Source of the DNA: Pardosa pseudoannulata
Taxonomy: Eukaryota; Arthropoda; Arachnida; Araneae; Lycosidae
Direction: 5' to 3'
NCBI GenBank assembly: GCA_032207245.1
Contig: CM063509.1
Location: forward strand, 10,897,314 to 10,961,313
Length of the DNA stretch: 64,000 nt
The notes under the pieces were generated by a model. The model made no database searches and was not told the DNA's origin. It worked only from the letters and a program-made list of their open reading frames with translations. The stretch's first letter is position 1. Each line of letters begins with the position of its first letter. A program made the translations under genes and the position numbers. Of the stretch, positions 48,301 through 63,682 are shown in pieces.

Positions 48301-51300
48301 CCCAAACAAGAATGAAAGTTATGAATTACAACATTAAATCTGCCATAAAGAAACCAAGTACAAATTCTTGGGAATAAAAAATAAGGTAAATTAATATAAC
48401 ATTATTTATAGTTATTTATATTTGTATTTAAAGTTTTCTTTAGTTTTAAAAGAATAATTCAAATATTAATCTTTGTTAAGGTTAAGTGTTTCAAAAATAT
48501 ACATTCTAAATTAAATTACGATGATAAATATAATTATAAATGTAAAATAGCATTATACACCCATAAGAACTTTTTTAGAAGTGGAAAAACAAATTACTAC
48601 TAAAATTTAGATAAAACATTTTGAAAAATATTTTAATTCAACTTTCTCATTTAAGAAGTTTTCCCACTTAAGAAGTTTTTGTATCTTGGAAAACGACCTT
48701 AAGTAGGCTCCACTGTATATGCATGTACATAATTGTGGATAGATTTGAACAATAAGAGAATATAAAATTCTGTTTCAGTTGCTAATAATATCTTTTAAAT
48801 CTAAATTTCTAGATTGCAGTGTTATTGGATCAAGACTTATATTTGTTCTGGATGATTTGCTTTGGGTTCTTACTGATGCTCAACTTGTTGCTGCGTTACA
48901 TTTTGTCCAGTCTCTTAGTGGTCTAGTGCAAAAAGCAACTGAACTCACTCAGAAACAGAAGGCAAAACAAAAATTGGAGGTAATGATTTTAATTGTCTCT
49001 TATTTACTTATATTTTCCTGGAAGTATTTAATATTTATATAAACTTTACTGGAATAAGAATGTGTAAGGTTATTTCTCTAAAAACTTTAGATCTCTATAT
49101 TTAATAATTTTCACAAGTTAATTAAAAAGTACTGTAAAATCAAAAAGTTGCAATTTTGGTAATCTAATAAATACTCTTTTCTGAGAAAACTCAGTCTACT
49201 ATAGAAGAGAAAATTATACAGCATGTATTATGTTGGAGACTGTCTCACATGGTGTAGCAAAACCAGAGCCAGACAGTGGCTCAGCTGACAACCCAATACA
49301 GTGCAGGGCCAAGTAGAATAGTATCGGAGCACACTGTTGGATATGGGGCTACACAGCAAATGTCCCACTTGCTGGGCACAGGAACATCACGACTGGTCCA
49401 TGGATCAGTGGGAGAGAGTTTCCAGGTCAGATGAATCACACTGATGGCTGTGTCAGGATACGCCATGTTCCAGGTGAACAATTGCTCCCTCAATGTGCAG
49501 TAGATCATATGCAGGCCAGTGGTGGCAATATTATGCTTTGGGGGACATTCTCTTGGACATCTCTGGGACCTATTGTTGCGGTAGAGCAGACCATGAATGC
49601 TACAGAGTATCTGAACATCATTGTGGACCATTTGCACCCTTACATGGCATCTGTTTTTCCAGCTGGAAATGGAATGTTCCAACAGGACAATGCCCCATGT
49701 CACAAGGCTAAAATTGTGTTCAGGTGGTTCGAGGAACATGATGCTGAATTCCAGTGAATGTCCTAGCCACCTAACTCACTGGATCTCAATCCGATAGAAC
49801 ACATTTGGGATGTCATGGGACAGCAGCTCAGAGTTCAAAGACCACCCATTCGCAATATCTCGAGTTTGCGTAATCGTTGCTTAAACATCTGGTACAATCT
49901 GTCTCCGGCCATCTACCAAGGACTTGTGGCATCCATGCCAAGGCGGGTTGAAGCTGTGTTGCATGCCAAAGGTGGGCCAACTCGTTATTGGCAGGTGGTC
50001 ATAATGTTTTGGCTCTTGAGTGTATACGTTCACACAAGGAAACTTTAAAACTTTAAATATCCATTTTGACTAGTTTTGTGTTGTGACATCTGTACTTACC
50101 TTACTTATCTCAAAAACAATTAGACACAAAATGTTGAAATTTTATATTTAGGCCTATTGTAACATCTAGTTGTGCACTTCCATTTTTGATTTCAGTCTAT
50201 AATCTACATATCTAAAAATATTAATGCAACAAATATTAAAGTACTAACATTTGCTACCAGATGGAGTAGTTGAGTTCTACTTATTGTTGAATAAATATTG
50301 TGTAAATTTTAGATATTATCCAAAGATAATGTTTTAAAAATTGTACAACTGTTCACTTTAAAGAATTAGAGAATCATACATCATATTCAAATAAAATAAG
50401 TTTAAATGAATTGCTGAAAAAATGTATATAACATCTAATAGGCATATTTTTCTTAAAAGTCTTTAAACCATATCCTAATCTACAAAACAATTACAATACT
50501 TAAAAAAAAAAAAAAGAATAGGTGTTATGCTCTCTTTAAGTAATATGTTTTTTTGTTACTATCCTAGTTTCCAAATTATCTGAAATCCTTTTTATTTTAT
50601 GAGTTGTACATTTTAATATTTAAAGTACTTACTCTTTAACTCTGATATGTATATATCATCAAATAATAAATATTTAAAGTAATTGGGCTATTATTTAAAA
50701 AACATTTTTATTTAAAAAAAAATTGAATGGGTACCATGCTTCTCTTAAGTAATGTTTTTCTTTTATTATCCAAGTTTCCAAATTATCTGAAATCCTTTTC
50801 ATTTTGTGAGTTGTCCTTTTAGTATTTAAAATACTTACTCTTTAACTCTCATATATTATTTTTCAAAATTGTGCTAAATTATTTTTCTTTTAATTTATAT
50901 CTCCTAGTTTAAGTTACATAGTTCTACTTTCCAAATATTTCTTTAATATAAACTATTCTTTCTGTTGTCTCATTTTTTTATAATAGTAATTTTAAATTAC
51001 ATTAAAATTCACACTTAAAAATTCTCTCTTCCACTGTAGCAACAACCAGACAAATTTACCCAGAGTCATTCCAAGTCCAGTATGTCTTTCTCTCCTGCAT
51101 TTCATCGCCATGATGTTGTGGAGACATCGTACCATGTACTTTGCAGCAGAATAGATTTGCATTTATGTGATGATATGGATCCAAAAGGTCTGGTTGGTTA
51201 ATTAGTTATATTATACTATAAATTGAGCTTTAATTTTAGGCTTAGAATAAGAACTGTCAGTAAAAGTTAGAAATAGTACAGTGTAGCTTCTCAAGAAAAT

Positions 51301-54300
51301 ATAATTCATTATTTTTTCCAGTTAAGGTACCCATCTATGTTCAGAGAACATTTTTCTTTAAACATAGAAACTAGTTCATGTTTTTACATTTTTAGATTTA
51401 TTTTTTATATTATCATAGAGAATTGCACTTAAAAAATTTATTCCTGGAGAAGTTTTTATAAAATTTCTAATAAATGAAGAAAGTTTAGTAAAAAAATCGG
51501 TTTTTTCAAAAGGTCTAATTTTTTAATAAAGTAAATTATTTCAATATTTTTGGATGCAACAAATTTCTTATACACTGGACTAGTAAATCACCTAAAATCT
51601 TTGCTTCATTTACATTTGGTAAAAAATTTTGGTTCTTCAAAATCATACACATTGAATTTCTAATGAATTTTCATTACCTTTATATCTAACTATAAGTGTA
51701 ACATCATTAATAATGATCCAAATTTAAAGCTTTTAGGTCATTCGTTAGTAAATACTATCAAAAGCATTCATAATAATTTTCAACAAAATATTTTGAGAAA
51801 TCACATTTTAAGTTTCAACATTTTATTAAAAATACTGTTCTGAGAAAATTTAAAATTCCCCACACTTTCTTGCTTCAAAACTTTCTAATTGCCAAGTTGC
51901 TAATTATTAAATATACTAGAAAAACGTTTAAACTAATCGTCATGAAAATTAAAAAAGTTTTGTCCAAAAAATGCTCTTTAAAAAGGCTTTAAATTCACAA
52001 CTTCCGGTTCCGAAGTCGTTACTTCCGTTTTGTTTTGACAGCGGTCACTGATGTTTAAACAGCTGTAACTCTTCTTTAAAATGCCATAAAGACAAAACAA
52101 ACACAGATTTAAAAGGCTAAAGGTTGAAATTTTACAATAAAAAAATATAAAAAATTATGATTTTTGACAAAAAATGACGTTTTTAACATATACGGATACC
52201 TTAAGCAAGACAACACTAATGTAGATCAGCTTAGATCAGCAGTACTTCAAGTATGGACTAAAGAGTGTTTTTATTTATTTATTTTTTTGTGTTTGTAGGT
52301 CTGTGTGGTAAGCAAATTCAATTGGTATGATATTCAAGCAAGCTGAAATTGATTTGTTTTCAAATCGCAGATAGTTTAAACACTTATTAAAAAAAGCAAA
52401 TAATTAATATGAAGATATTCTTCTATATGTATTCTCAGTAATATGGTTTAGAAGAGAAAACATTTCAGCTTTTTTTAACCCATTAAGACAAGAAATATTG
52501 TGTTTTTACTGCAAAGCAACATAGTATATAGCATATTGTAAAATAATAAGCTAAAATAAAATCTGAAATCATAAGTAATTTTAATATTCACTTATATTAG
52601 GCAAATATAAATTAATCTTGAAATCAGCAAATTTTATTAACATTTGAAGAAAAACTAAGAACTTATGATGAATTATGAAACCTATTATTATCTGGGACAA
52701 TGGCAGACATGCCAACTACTGCAGATTCTTTGGAGTTGCTCCGGATAAATGAAAGAAATTGATAACTCCGGGAACTCTTCAGATTGCTCCGAAAAATAAC
52801 AGAAATTTTTAACTAACAAATCATAATTCAGCAGTCAGACACAAAATACCAAAAATAACGCTGAATATAGTACTCTTTCTACACAATAATGTTGCATGTG
52901 AAAGAGTTTTCAGTACTTTACTGAAATACCAAACTGAATTTGGGTCAAATTTGAGTAGCAATGTCTAGAATCCCTGGTAATAGAAAAATGTAAATATTTT
53001 AATCGGGTAAAAAAAAAAAAAACTTGTCTTAAAAATAAGTTAAAAAGCTACTTATACATTGTTAAATGCATAAATTTTAATTTACCCTTTCCTACTGTGT
53101 GTTTATTTTTAATTTTATTTGATCAGATATAATTTAGAAACCAATAAGATATGCAATTATGTTTTAAAATTTGTTTGGGCTATTTTGTTTTTGTTTATTA
53201 TGTATGTAAATTGCATACATTGTATTTCGTAAATTGTACTTCTTAGGTAGGTTATTAACTTTGAAAACTGCACTGATGCTCGTGACAGAGATGCCTGAAT
53301 GTTGGCATGTTTACAGTGGTTGAACAAACTCTGAATAGTTCTGAAACAATACTGTTAAATCATAGAAAAATATATGCCTCCTTTAGGGTTTGCAACTGTT
53401 TTAAGCAATTGAAATGATTAAATATTTGTGTTTAGTTAACTTATGCATATTATGTCACACTTGAGGAATTTTCTGAAATTTACAGCTAATTATAGAAGTG
53501 TAACCTACAATTATATTTACGATTTCTATTGTGGCTGCAAGCCTTTGATTGGAAACATTTGTTCCTAGAGCAAGGAGAGAAGGGGAGGTTAAATTATCAT
53601 ATGTTGGGGGTGGACCTTTTTGGTAGATGGATGCCATTGTAGATATCTCTGAATGGCCAAGAATTATTTTTGATAGAAATTATTCTATATATTACTTATT
53701 TCAATTGGGCATTGATTCTTTTTTGTTTAGAATGTTCAAGATGCTGTGTCTGCATAACACACACACACCCATAAAAGAAACAAAGTTGGTAGTGTAAAAA
53801 AATGTTTAGTTACTCTACAAATTCCAAAATGTTTTGCTATAACTGCTAATTTATTATTTTATAATGTTACTTAGTTATTGTCCATTAATGTTGTATAGCA
53901 ACGTAATTAACTGTTATATAGTAATGAAAATTTCACAATAAAATGTTCTGCTTCTAAGTGTGTACATAATTGTTCAGTTGTGTATTTTTTGTGTTTATCA
54001 AATTCCATTTCATTTATATGTCAAGGGGTTAATAAGAAATTCAGATCTGTTAGAAACATTTTTAATTAAATAAATAGAGTTGTCTATAGTTCATTGGATG
54101 AATGATATACATTATATAATTTAGTTAGAGAGAAATAAATAACATGTTATAAACTATTCAGCTTTTCTTTTATTAATGTTAATGCTTCTGAAATTAATAA
54201 CTTTTGTGTGAATATTTAGATGGTCGATCTCAACACTCTCATTTGAAAGGGGGAGGTGCATTGCAAGTATCATTAGACAAGTTTATTGTTGATTATTATC

Positions 54301-57300
54301 CGTACCACAGAGCATGTGAGTATTATATCTTAGATTTTTTAATTTTTTTTTTAAATTATTTAGAAGGTCATCCATACTATATGGTAACAGTTTTGTGTTT
54401 TTATTTCTTGTTAGGATTTTGAAATAAAGAATTGATATTTTTACTTTAGTCTTATTAATGATTTCTACATAAAGTTTATTGATTTAGTTAAATCTGCTAT
54501 ATATTCATTATATTTATTGTACAAGATTTTTTTAAGCTCTCTTGCAATACTTTTAGTAGTAACTAGTAAATTTTCATTGTAAATAGTGATAAACCTACAG
54601 TTCTATTTGTTGATATTTCACAATTTGCACTATACTACATGTTTGTCAAGATTATTTAAAAAAAAAATCAAGGTTCTTATGAAAAAATAAAAAATAATCG
54701 AGTGACAAATAAAATGTTAAATACTTTTAATTCTGCAACAATGACTCCATTACCCAAGGAAACAAAATAGACTGCAATGAAAAAATAAAAATGGCAGAAT
54801 GAAATTAAAAAATAATACATCAAATAATAATAAAAGGATTAAATAGTTAAATGATTTTTGATAGGGAAATCAAAACTTGCTCATTTCAAAGCAATTTTAT
54901 GCACTATCACAAGAATTAAGTTGCCCCAAAGATTTTAATTATTTCAGGATACCATTTGCAGAAAATTCTATATAATATGTGCTTTGAGAGAGAGAAAATT
55001 CTTTCTCCATTATGCCATTACCCAAAACAATTTGACCTGCCTACAACCTTTCCAAGGTTGAACTGAGTAACCACATAATGTTTTTCAAGATTGCCAGACA
55101 ATTCAAAATGCATAGCTAAATTCCATAGACCATTAACCCTCACATACATACTAAGGGTTTTATTTGCATATATATATGTAACATATTCAGGAGTTCATCG
55201 CCAATCACCATAATAAAGTCATAATCACAATCACATAAGGTAGTCTAGTTAATAACTTTTATTTTCATATTGAAAATAATTAGGCCTTACGTCACACACC
55301 ACATTCCGTCATCTCATGAAATACTTCTCTTGCCCTGTCACATGACCATTAAAACCGGAAACACAACGACACCACTCTCATAATTTAGAACCTTGACCAA
55401 CTTCAATTTTTACTGTTTTATATATATATATATATATAAAATAATCTTCATTTGTTTACGTAATTTCTTTACAATATTCTATTATCTGTGTATATCTAGT
55501 TGGTAGCCGAGATCATTGGTTGCATTATTCAGAACCATCATCTAGTCGTAGCACATGGGTTCAGCAACTTCTAACTCTTTTCAATGAAAAGTTGCAAACT
55601 AAGATGGATTTAAATGCTACAAATGAAAATATATTTTCTAAAGAGAGTCCAAAACATGGGATGCAAAAGTCTTCTCCGTCATCTACTGAAAATGTAAGTT
55701 ATTGAAAGTAACATTTTACTTCAAATTCTATATTTAAGTTATATTATAATATATAGCTAATAATGTATAATATATATATATATAATTTATTAAGATAGTT
55801 CTTTTTTATTTTCTTTAGTTTTAGTTTTTGTTTTTTAGTTTTAGTTTTTTAGTTTCTTTTTTATTGAAGTTGTATGAATGTATCGTTAAAAAATTAATCA
55901 TATAAGTACTTTTCATCTTAGCACCTGGTGTCACCTGAGCACATGTATTTACATGTATCTGTTTATATATATGTCTATTTATACATGTATATATAAATTT
56001 ATATATATGCAGGGGGCAAACCTCTTGTATGCCTCGGATATTTTTTTCTATATTCTATGGAAAAAGAGGTTATTGACTGTCATTTTAAACGTAGGTAATT
56101 AAAAAAAAGTAATGGTAAAAATTTCATTACACCGTTTTATAATGCTAATAAAGTATGATAACAGAACTTGTGTTTTACTGGACATCTCATTGTTATCCTG
56201 GATGTTCTCTAGACATAAATTAGACCTTGTAAATGTCAAACAGATGCCCAGAAAATGTATGTGCTTATGAGATAATATATATATGTGTGTGTATGTGTGT
56301 ACTCACATATACACACAGAATCTCTCACACTCACACAAATATATATGCATAAATAGGTCAGATTTTGAAAAATAAATTTAAGTTTTAAGGTTAATTTGAA
56401 TATAGATTGTAATGCACTCATTAATGTTGCAGAATGGTATGTGTTGAAGTAACATATTTAAACACAATGTTAATGCCAAATCTGAAATCTTGCTTAGTTT
56501 TGATCTTTCGTTAAATTAACAAACTAAAGGGATTCGTAACTTTTGTATAACATTTAACTGTCTATTGTCATGTTAACATGGTTTTACATGTTTTATGAAA
56601 TACTGCTCAAATATCAAGATATAAATGCTTATATAAATTATTTGAAAACATTTTTACAGTTTTTTTTTATTCCTAACTAAATAGAAAAGAATATTTGAAC
56701 ATAAAATGTAAACATTTAAAGAATGCTGATATTAAAAACTATAAATGTAAACATTTAAAGATCTCTTATTGTCCATGAAAAAATTTCATTCATGCATAAC
56801 GAAAATTCATAAATTGTTACACTTATATAAGTCAAGATACTCTACACATATAAAGTATTTTACTGACATTTGAGTACATTATTTTAGAAGAGAATGTGCT
56901 ACACTATTTTATATCAAGATATGATTACATTTCAAGTGAAAAGCTGATCTTACTTAAGGGAAATATCTAAACTTTGTTCTGAATTTAAATCTGCACTCTG
57001 TTCTAATAGATCAGTGTTATAGCTATTATCATTACCTGGGGACTTCAGTATTCTACAACTTCATATTATTCGTAGGATTTTTTCTTTCTATTTATAAGCT
57101 TTCAATTTAAATTTATTAATTATATATTATTTTTAGTCTTAAGTATTCTGCTATAATAATAGCTATCCAGTAATATGGAAGTCATTTTAGGAAGATGGTC
57201 TATTAATGTATATCTGTGATTGTAAAGTTTATTAGTGCACAGTAGTTGTAAATTTTTTTAATGATTGGACGGAGGCATTTTTTAAAGTTCCTTTGCATCG

Positions 57301-60300
57301 TACTAATATATATCTAAAATCTATAAAATTTAGAGTATAATATTAGAGTAAAATTTCGAGAAATATTTTTTGAACATCCAAAAGTTATTTCCTGAAAGAA
57401 CAGGGAACATTTATTTATAGATTATCTCTTCTAATTTGCAGTTCTTAGGGGCTGAACTTCCATGCTTTTTTTCAAGCTTGTTATGAAGTACATGAACAGG
57501 AAGAAATATTTTTTATGTACTGTATTTTATGGACTATAAGACACACTATTTTTCTTTTAAAAAGTGCCTCCAAAATTCAGGTGTCTTATACTTAAAATTA
57601 ATGTAAAAATATCCAGAGTTTGATTTAAAATCCCCACCAGTCTTAAAAACTATCTACAATCAAACAAGTGTGTCAGTGAATAAAGCAGTCGGGGTCTAGA
57701 GGGAGAGAAGATATTGTAACGTATCCGGTCCCTGTTTTAGGTGACACAAGGAAGAATCAGGTGTGTCTTGATTAATGAATTTATTTACACTTCTGCTGTA
57801 TACATCATTTCACAACTACACACACAAAAAAAAAATTTCCGATCACAGGTAAGTGATTAGTACACGTAGGCTTGAGTAGAGTCGGGTACCTAAACTAAAA
57901 TCAGTCTCTGCCGAAATATGGGTGATTCAACGGAAGAAACAATTCAGTATCTCTCGCGAAAGTTCACTGAAGTACTGGTAGAATATTGAAACACAGTGAG
58001 AGTTATGAAGGAAAAATGCAAACAATCCTGAAGAGGATTATAATAGAAAAGGAAACCCAATGCACAGGGTATCATTTCAATCTCAGCAAGAGGTATATCC
58101 CAAGACGGGATTTTACTAAATAAAACTCTCTGATAGAGAGACTTGTCGAGCCGACCTCTGAGTTAGCCAATGTGAGCTACTCCTTAAAGAAAAGATCCCA
58201 AGGTGGAATAATAGAAAAAAAAAACTCTCTGATAGAGAGACTGGTCAAGGTGACCTCTGAATTAGCTGGTTGCTAGCTAACTTCACTAAAAAACAAATCT
58301 TCTAGGTGAGGGGCCTCTAAGAGAGGGGCCTCACCCACAATTTCATTATTGGATCACCTAGCAATGATCTCATCTTCGAACAACTGGATTGGTCCGGGTT
58401 AAACAATCATCGGCCGCAAACCCAGGGGTCCCTGGAATTCTTAGCGGCTACCTCCAAGTCGTGGCAAATCCTTTGTCATTCCAGTGATCATATTTTTGGC
58501 TGTCAGTGAAGGTGCTGTGTTGTCTGGTATATTGTACCTCTACTATAGGGCACAACAGTGTAGACATCGTGGTGCCAGGGAAAACAATTCTTTTGTATCC
58601 ACACAAGCGAAGTCCACCTCTCAAAGCAAAGTTCTTTGATGTCAACACACTGCTAAATCACGCCATTACAACATTATTGTTAAATCTTTCAAGTAATGAT
58701 GGAAATGAAGAGGACAATAATTAAAACAAATAGGAAGAAGAAGAAGAGAAAAGTTCTGACAATGATTTTAAGGAATTTTAAAAGATCAACTAAGTAAGGT
58801 TATAAAATGTAATTTCAATATTATAAACTAGAATTTTTTTTAGTCTGGCTTTGCAATTTATAATAAAAATGGTAAAAGATGCTTAAATTAAGGTGTGTCT
58901 TATAGTCCATAAAATACTGTAATTCCTTCCTTTAAAACTATACATTTTCATCCAAATTATTGATGCTTTAATGGACTTTTCATTTAAATTTTACTATGAA
59001 ATGCTTTTTGGTGTAGAGGCTTGGGGCTATTATTGCCAGACAATATCCAAATATATATAAGGTCTCTTTAAGTACTGGTATTTGTAGGTTCAAATTCTAT
59101 TGTTTATATGGATGTTCATGAGCATTTTGCAATTTAGAAATAGATCTCAGTGTAATTATCCCTAATGTTAAGAAAATAATATAATTTACCAAAAACTATG
59201 AAGGCTTGATTGTTACCAAATACTTTTTTGTATTAGAGTTACTGAAGAGGGTTTGAAAACCTCTGCGGCATGCATACTCATAGTCATTTAAAATCAGCTT
59301 TAAACAGTAGGTCTCAGTCTCATTATTCCATGTGTTGCAAAAAAAGTAGATTTTAGCACTCCAAACCAAACCAAATAATGATTAAAGATCCAGTGTTTAA
59401 AATGAAGTTACATTTTACTCTCTTGTTTTTAATTTTAGATTACCTCAACTTCTCCTTCTACGCCCGATGAGAAACCACTTTTAACTCGGAAAGCAAGCAC
59501 AGTTAGTAATTCATCGGGCACTTTAACTCCTGACACTACTTCCCGGAAGAGTATTGGCGGATTAAGTCGCAAGTCATCTTTGCAATGGAATTATCGTTAT
59601 TTAATGTCCAGTTGTTTTGTGTTGAGGCTAGAAGATATTGTTGCCTATAAAGTGTCTACATCAACATCTTCACGAACACATGCAATTGAGAAATTTTTAA
59701 TTTATAACAAAAGTGCTCATATGCCATCTGATATTAAAACAATTCATTTAGAACAAACTTCATATTATTTACCCGGTGAAATTGACTTTCCAGGTTAGTC
59801 TTTTTATATTAAGTTTGTTAAAAACTGTATTTAAATGATTTTGTATTTCAGCTTTTTAAGCGATGTGCCTACCCCATTATAGTGAAAATATACAATTTTT
59901 TTAGTTTGTTTTATAAGTATTTGAGATTTATTGTTTTTTTTTCTTTATAACTAGTGACAAAGTTATACTGTAAATAATTAACCATAATTGAAAATTTGGA
60001 TAACAGAAATGAGCATTAGGGTTTCTGACTTTTCCACCTTTTTTTTACTTTCTGGGAATTTTTTAGAAATTCCCATTAATATAAATCATTCTTGAAATTC
60101 TAATAAATGTATCAAAATTTAGGAAAATCATAAATATAGTTATTTTGAATAAATACCAATAATAATTGATCAAAATAAGGGTATTCATAAATTCTAAAAT
60201 TTTTATTTATATATATTGAGTTGAAAAATACATATTAATTAAACATTTTTAAAGTATGAATTAAGAAAGCGTAAATATTCTACTCTTTTATTATTCAGAA

Positions 60301-63300
60301 TAATTTTTAGATTTGTTATGATGAACCCAACACCAGAAAAAACCCTCTTAACTTCAACTGATGTTGGAGGAATCACTTTCAAAGTCTCACCTAGTTTTAT
60401 AATATGATTGTTATACTGTTGATTTGAATAACTGCAATTCTTGCTTTATGTTGCGATTCAAATTAGAAATCTTGCTAAATGAAGAACATAAAACTTGTAT
60501 CTTTGAGTTGATAGCTTTTTCTGATTTTTTACTTAGTGTATAAGATTATTTACCGAAGTTTATGTGCTTTTTCTCTTGAGGGCAAAAAGTTGAACAGTAA
60601 ATCTTCTTCCTCACAAAAAAGGTCTTGTCAAAATTCTTTTAGCCTGTTGAATCAAATTAACTTGTTAACCAAAATAGACTTTTTCTATTTAACTTCAGTT
60701 TTTGTTCAGGCAAGAATAATGTTTTACATAAATTCATTTAATTTTATTATAGTTTGTAGTCTTGTGTATATGTGTTTTTGTGCCTAGGATTAATGAAAGT
60801 ATGACATTTTACAATTTCCTTGGAAATTCTCAGAACATTCCAGAAAAGAAGCCCTAGTGGGCATTTATAGAATTGTAAAATGTAAATTGTATGCTTCACT
60901 AACTATTTTCAATAACTTTTAATTATGTCAGTCTTTTTTTTTTTAACTTATAGATTCCTATTTTTGTTATTTATTTTTCTTTTATTTGAATTCAGCAATT
61001 GTATTAAAATCTTTAAATGTGGTTACAAAGAAGCTGTGTTTCTCATATTTGTTTGTAGTGAATATCATTTCTAAAAAAATTTTAAGGTATTGAAATGAAC
61101 TTTTGTCAGAATGTTTTATTAGTTTCCAGCTGTTTTATAGACCGAAATCTATCCTATCCATATTTATTTATTTTAATGATATTACTTAGTAAGATTTTTT
61201 TTTTAAGAAAAAATTCAAGATTTGTACTTTTTTTAAAAAAATTATTGAAAATAGTTTATGACAAAGATAAATATGTTAGTTATATGCTGTGTTAGCATTA
61301 CTAAAATATATTAATTCAAAATTTTTGTACAAGATTTGGCTTCAATATAAATTTTTTCTGATATTTTAATAAAAAATGCCTATATATTTGCAATTTATTT
61401 AATTTTCATACCTCATTTTATTTTCATCGAAATTTTCAATATTTAAAAAAAAAAAAGTATTTCAAAGGTAGGCACATACCTTAACCCTTAGTCTCACCAT
61501 GTTACACATTTGCAATGTACACAAGAAGTCAATGCCATTTCTTCAGTAAGCTTTAACTGATGATTTTATTGATTGTTGGTACTTTTAGAACCCTGTAATC
61601 AATACAATATATTTGTAGAATGTCTTATAAAAGGCAATATTAAGTTTAGTTTTCATAGCAAAATTTTATTTCTCACTTGTTCAATTTCACTTGATTATAT
61701 CTGATATATAAATTTTAGATTAATTTATATTTAAAATTGTATATACGAAATATTTGTTTAATATACCAAGGACCAGAAAAGTTTACAACAACTATTTTCA
61801 GTTAAGTACAGATTCATTATCCAATGAGTATTTATAAGAAATATCTGTGCATCAGAAGTAAAGGATATTGTGTCCATTTTTTTTTAAATTTGAGATTTTT
61901 GCTCATTTATATATGATTTTTGCTGTCCTCTTTCAAGCAAAATAGCATCACCCTGTTTTCCTAAACCTAAAAAATTGGAAAAAACACTATAAACCAACAT
62001 GGTTTCAAGGTAAAGGCTCCATCTGAACATAAAACTTTTTATTTCTACTATTCTCACATGCTTATGAGCAATACATCTTTCCTCCTACCTCAAAGATGCT
62101 TAAAAAGGTCTTTACTGTGACCTAACTCAAACAAATTTGTAAAAAAAAGGAAAAAAGATTACGCTTTTCTGTGAAAATGTTCTTTATTACCAATGCACCC
62201 CTTTTTTCTTCTTTTTTTAAGTGTAGGTATATTTTTTTGACAAATGTATTTTTTTTTTATTCTATAAATTCTTTTTTATTTTATATGTTTAGAAAGGTAT
62301 CTTCTAACATGTGACTAAAAATTTTTCAAATTAGTGTTGAAGATATACAAAGGGTTAAATATACATTTGAATTTAGTGTTTATTTTTTTTCTGATTCTTA
62401 ATTTCATTTGTTAAATTAAATAATTTAATTAATTTTGTTTGTTTAATAATGATTGTAATAGAATGCAAATATTATCTCTCTTTATTATGCTCATAATGTA
62501 TGCAATCATTTTCTTTTCAGTTCCTTCGCCGAATTTATTTCTACATTTTGGACCACTGAAGTGTTACTTGGATACACCCACTGTTTTATGGATTAATGCA
62601 TTTTATTTAAATTTACAAAAATGCTTGGTAAGTTTTTAAGAATGCAAAGATTAGTTTTATTATTACAATTTGTTCTGTTTTTAGCATTATACCTAAATAT
62701 ACTTCATTATTCCAAATTTCAGATGTCTTTAAAAATAACAACATCAGAAAATCCATCTTTTATGAGCATCAGAGTAGAAGCTTTGTTGCCACAGGTAATT
62801 TCTATATTTTTAACATTCAGTAGCATTAAAAAATATAGTTTTACTTTAATTTCTAAATGTATTTTATGGAATGGTGATGGCAGGGTTTTCACAGTCCTTA
62901 AAAGTCCTTAAGAACTCCTTAATTTTAACTTTCATTTTTAAGGGCCCTTAAAACTACTTAATTTCTGTCAAAGATCCTTAAAAACGCCTTAATTTTTAAA
63001 TTGGAATGCAATCAATTTCTCCATTGGCACAATTTGCTTTTTTCACTTTCTATCAGTTTTAGTCATATTCTCCTAACTTTCCAGTTTTTTAAGTTCAGAC
63101 TTATATTTGCCTAAAACCAGTTCTAAGAATGCCAGTACAGGTGATAAGTACTATTCAAAGAATATATATATCAAGAATATATAAAATATTTGTTAATGTT
63201 CATAACATTCTTTTACATTTTCTAGCCAAAAGTGCAGTATGAATAATAAAGAAAATCTTCAAATATATATATGTTTTTCAGTGTATTATTGTAGTAATTC

Positions 63301-63608
63301 AGAATTCCTTTTTTTGATATCCTTAAAAAATTATGAAAATACTTTTAGTTTATTAGCACTTTTTATGGTCATGAGCTAGAAAACTTATTTGACAAATAAT
63401 CTTTCGCATACTGAAAAGGTTTAAAGAATGAAAACAGCTGCCCTTTTCTAATAGCTGACAGTCATGCAGATTTTAATTAAACGAAGCATGGAGGGTGGGA
63501 GGTAGATATTTCAGTTACTTATGGAAGTTTAATTTTCCTTGCATTGAATATAATAGAAAAGTCTAAAACTTTCTTCTTTCCCAGGTAGCATTGGGTATAA
63601 TCAGCTAC

Positions 63609-63682
<74 letters not shown>

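Larger units (their letters stand above)
57518..58921 (+). mobile_element. pogo-type element with long inverted ends, interrupted by LTR-like DNA
   Basis: TACTGTATTTTATGGACTAT with AAGACACAC at the left is mirrored at the right with one mismatch over about 29 bp, TA-flanked. On the plus strand, 58548-58724 reads GHNSVDIVVPGKTILL and PPLKAKFFDVNTLLNHAI then SSNDGNEEDNN, which resembles the end of a DDE_1 transposase core and an acidic tail. The segment from 57715 to about 58500 looks like a later LTR insertion. Confidence 0.75.

Noticed and set aside
49281..49739. 152-codon open frame on the minus strand, the longest in the window
   Set aside because: It is the antisense shadow of the Tc1 transposase relic on the + strand.
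51322..52204. piggyBac classification of the MITE because of TTAA at both ends
   Set aside because: The third copy (9391-13560) keeps only TA in common at its borders, so TA target duplication is the simpler reading.
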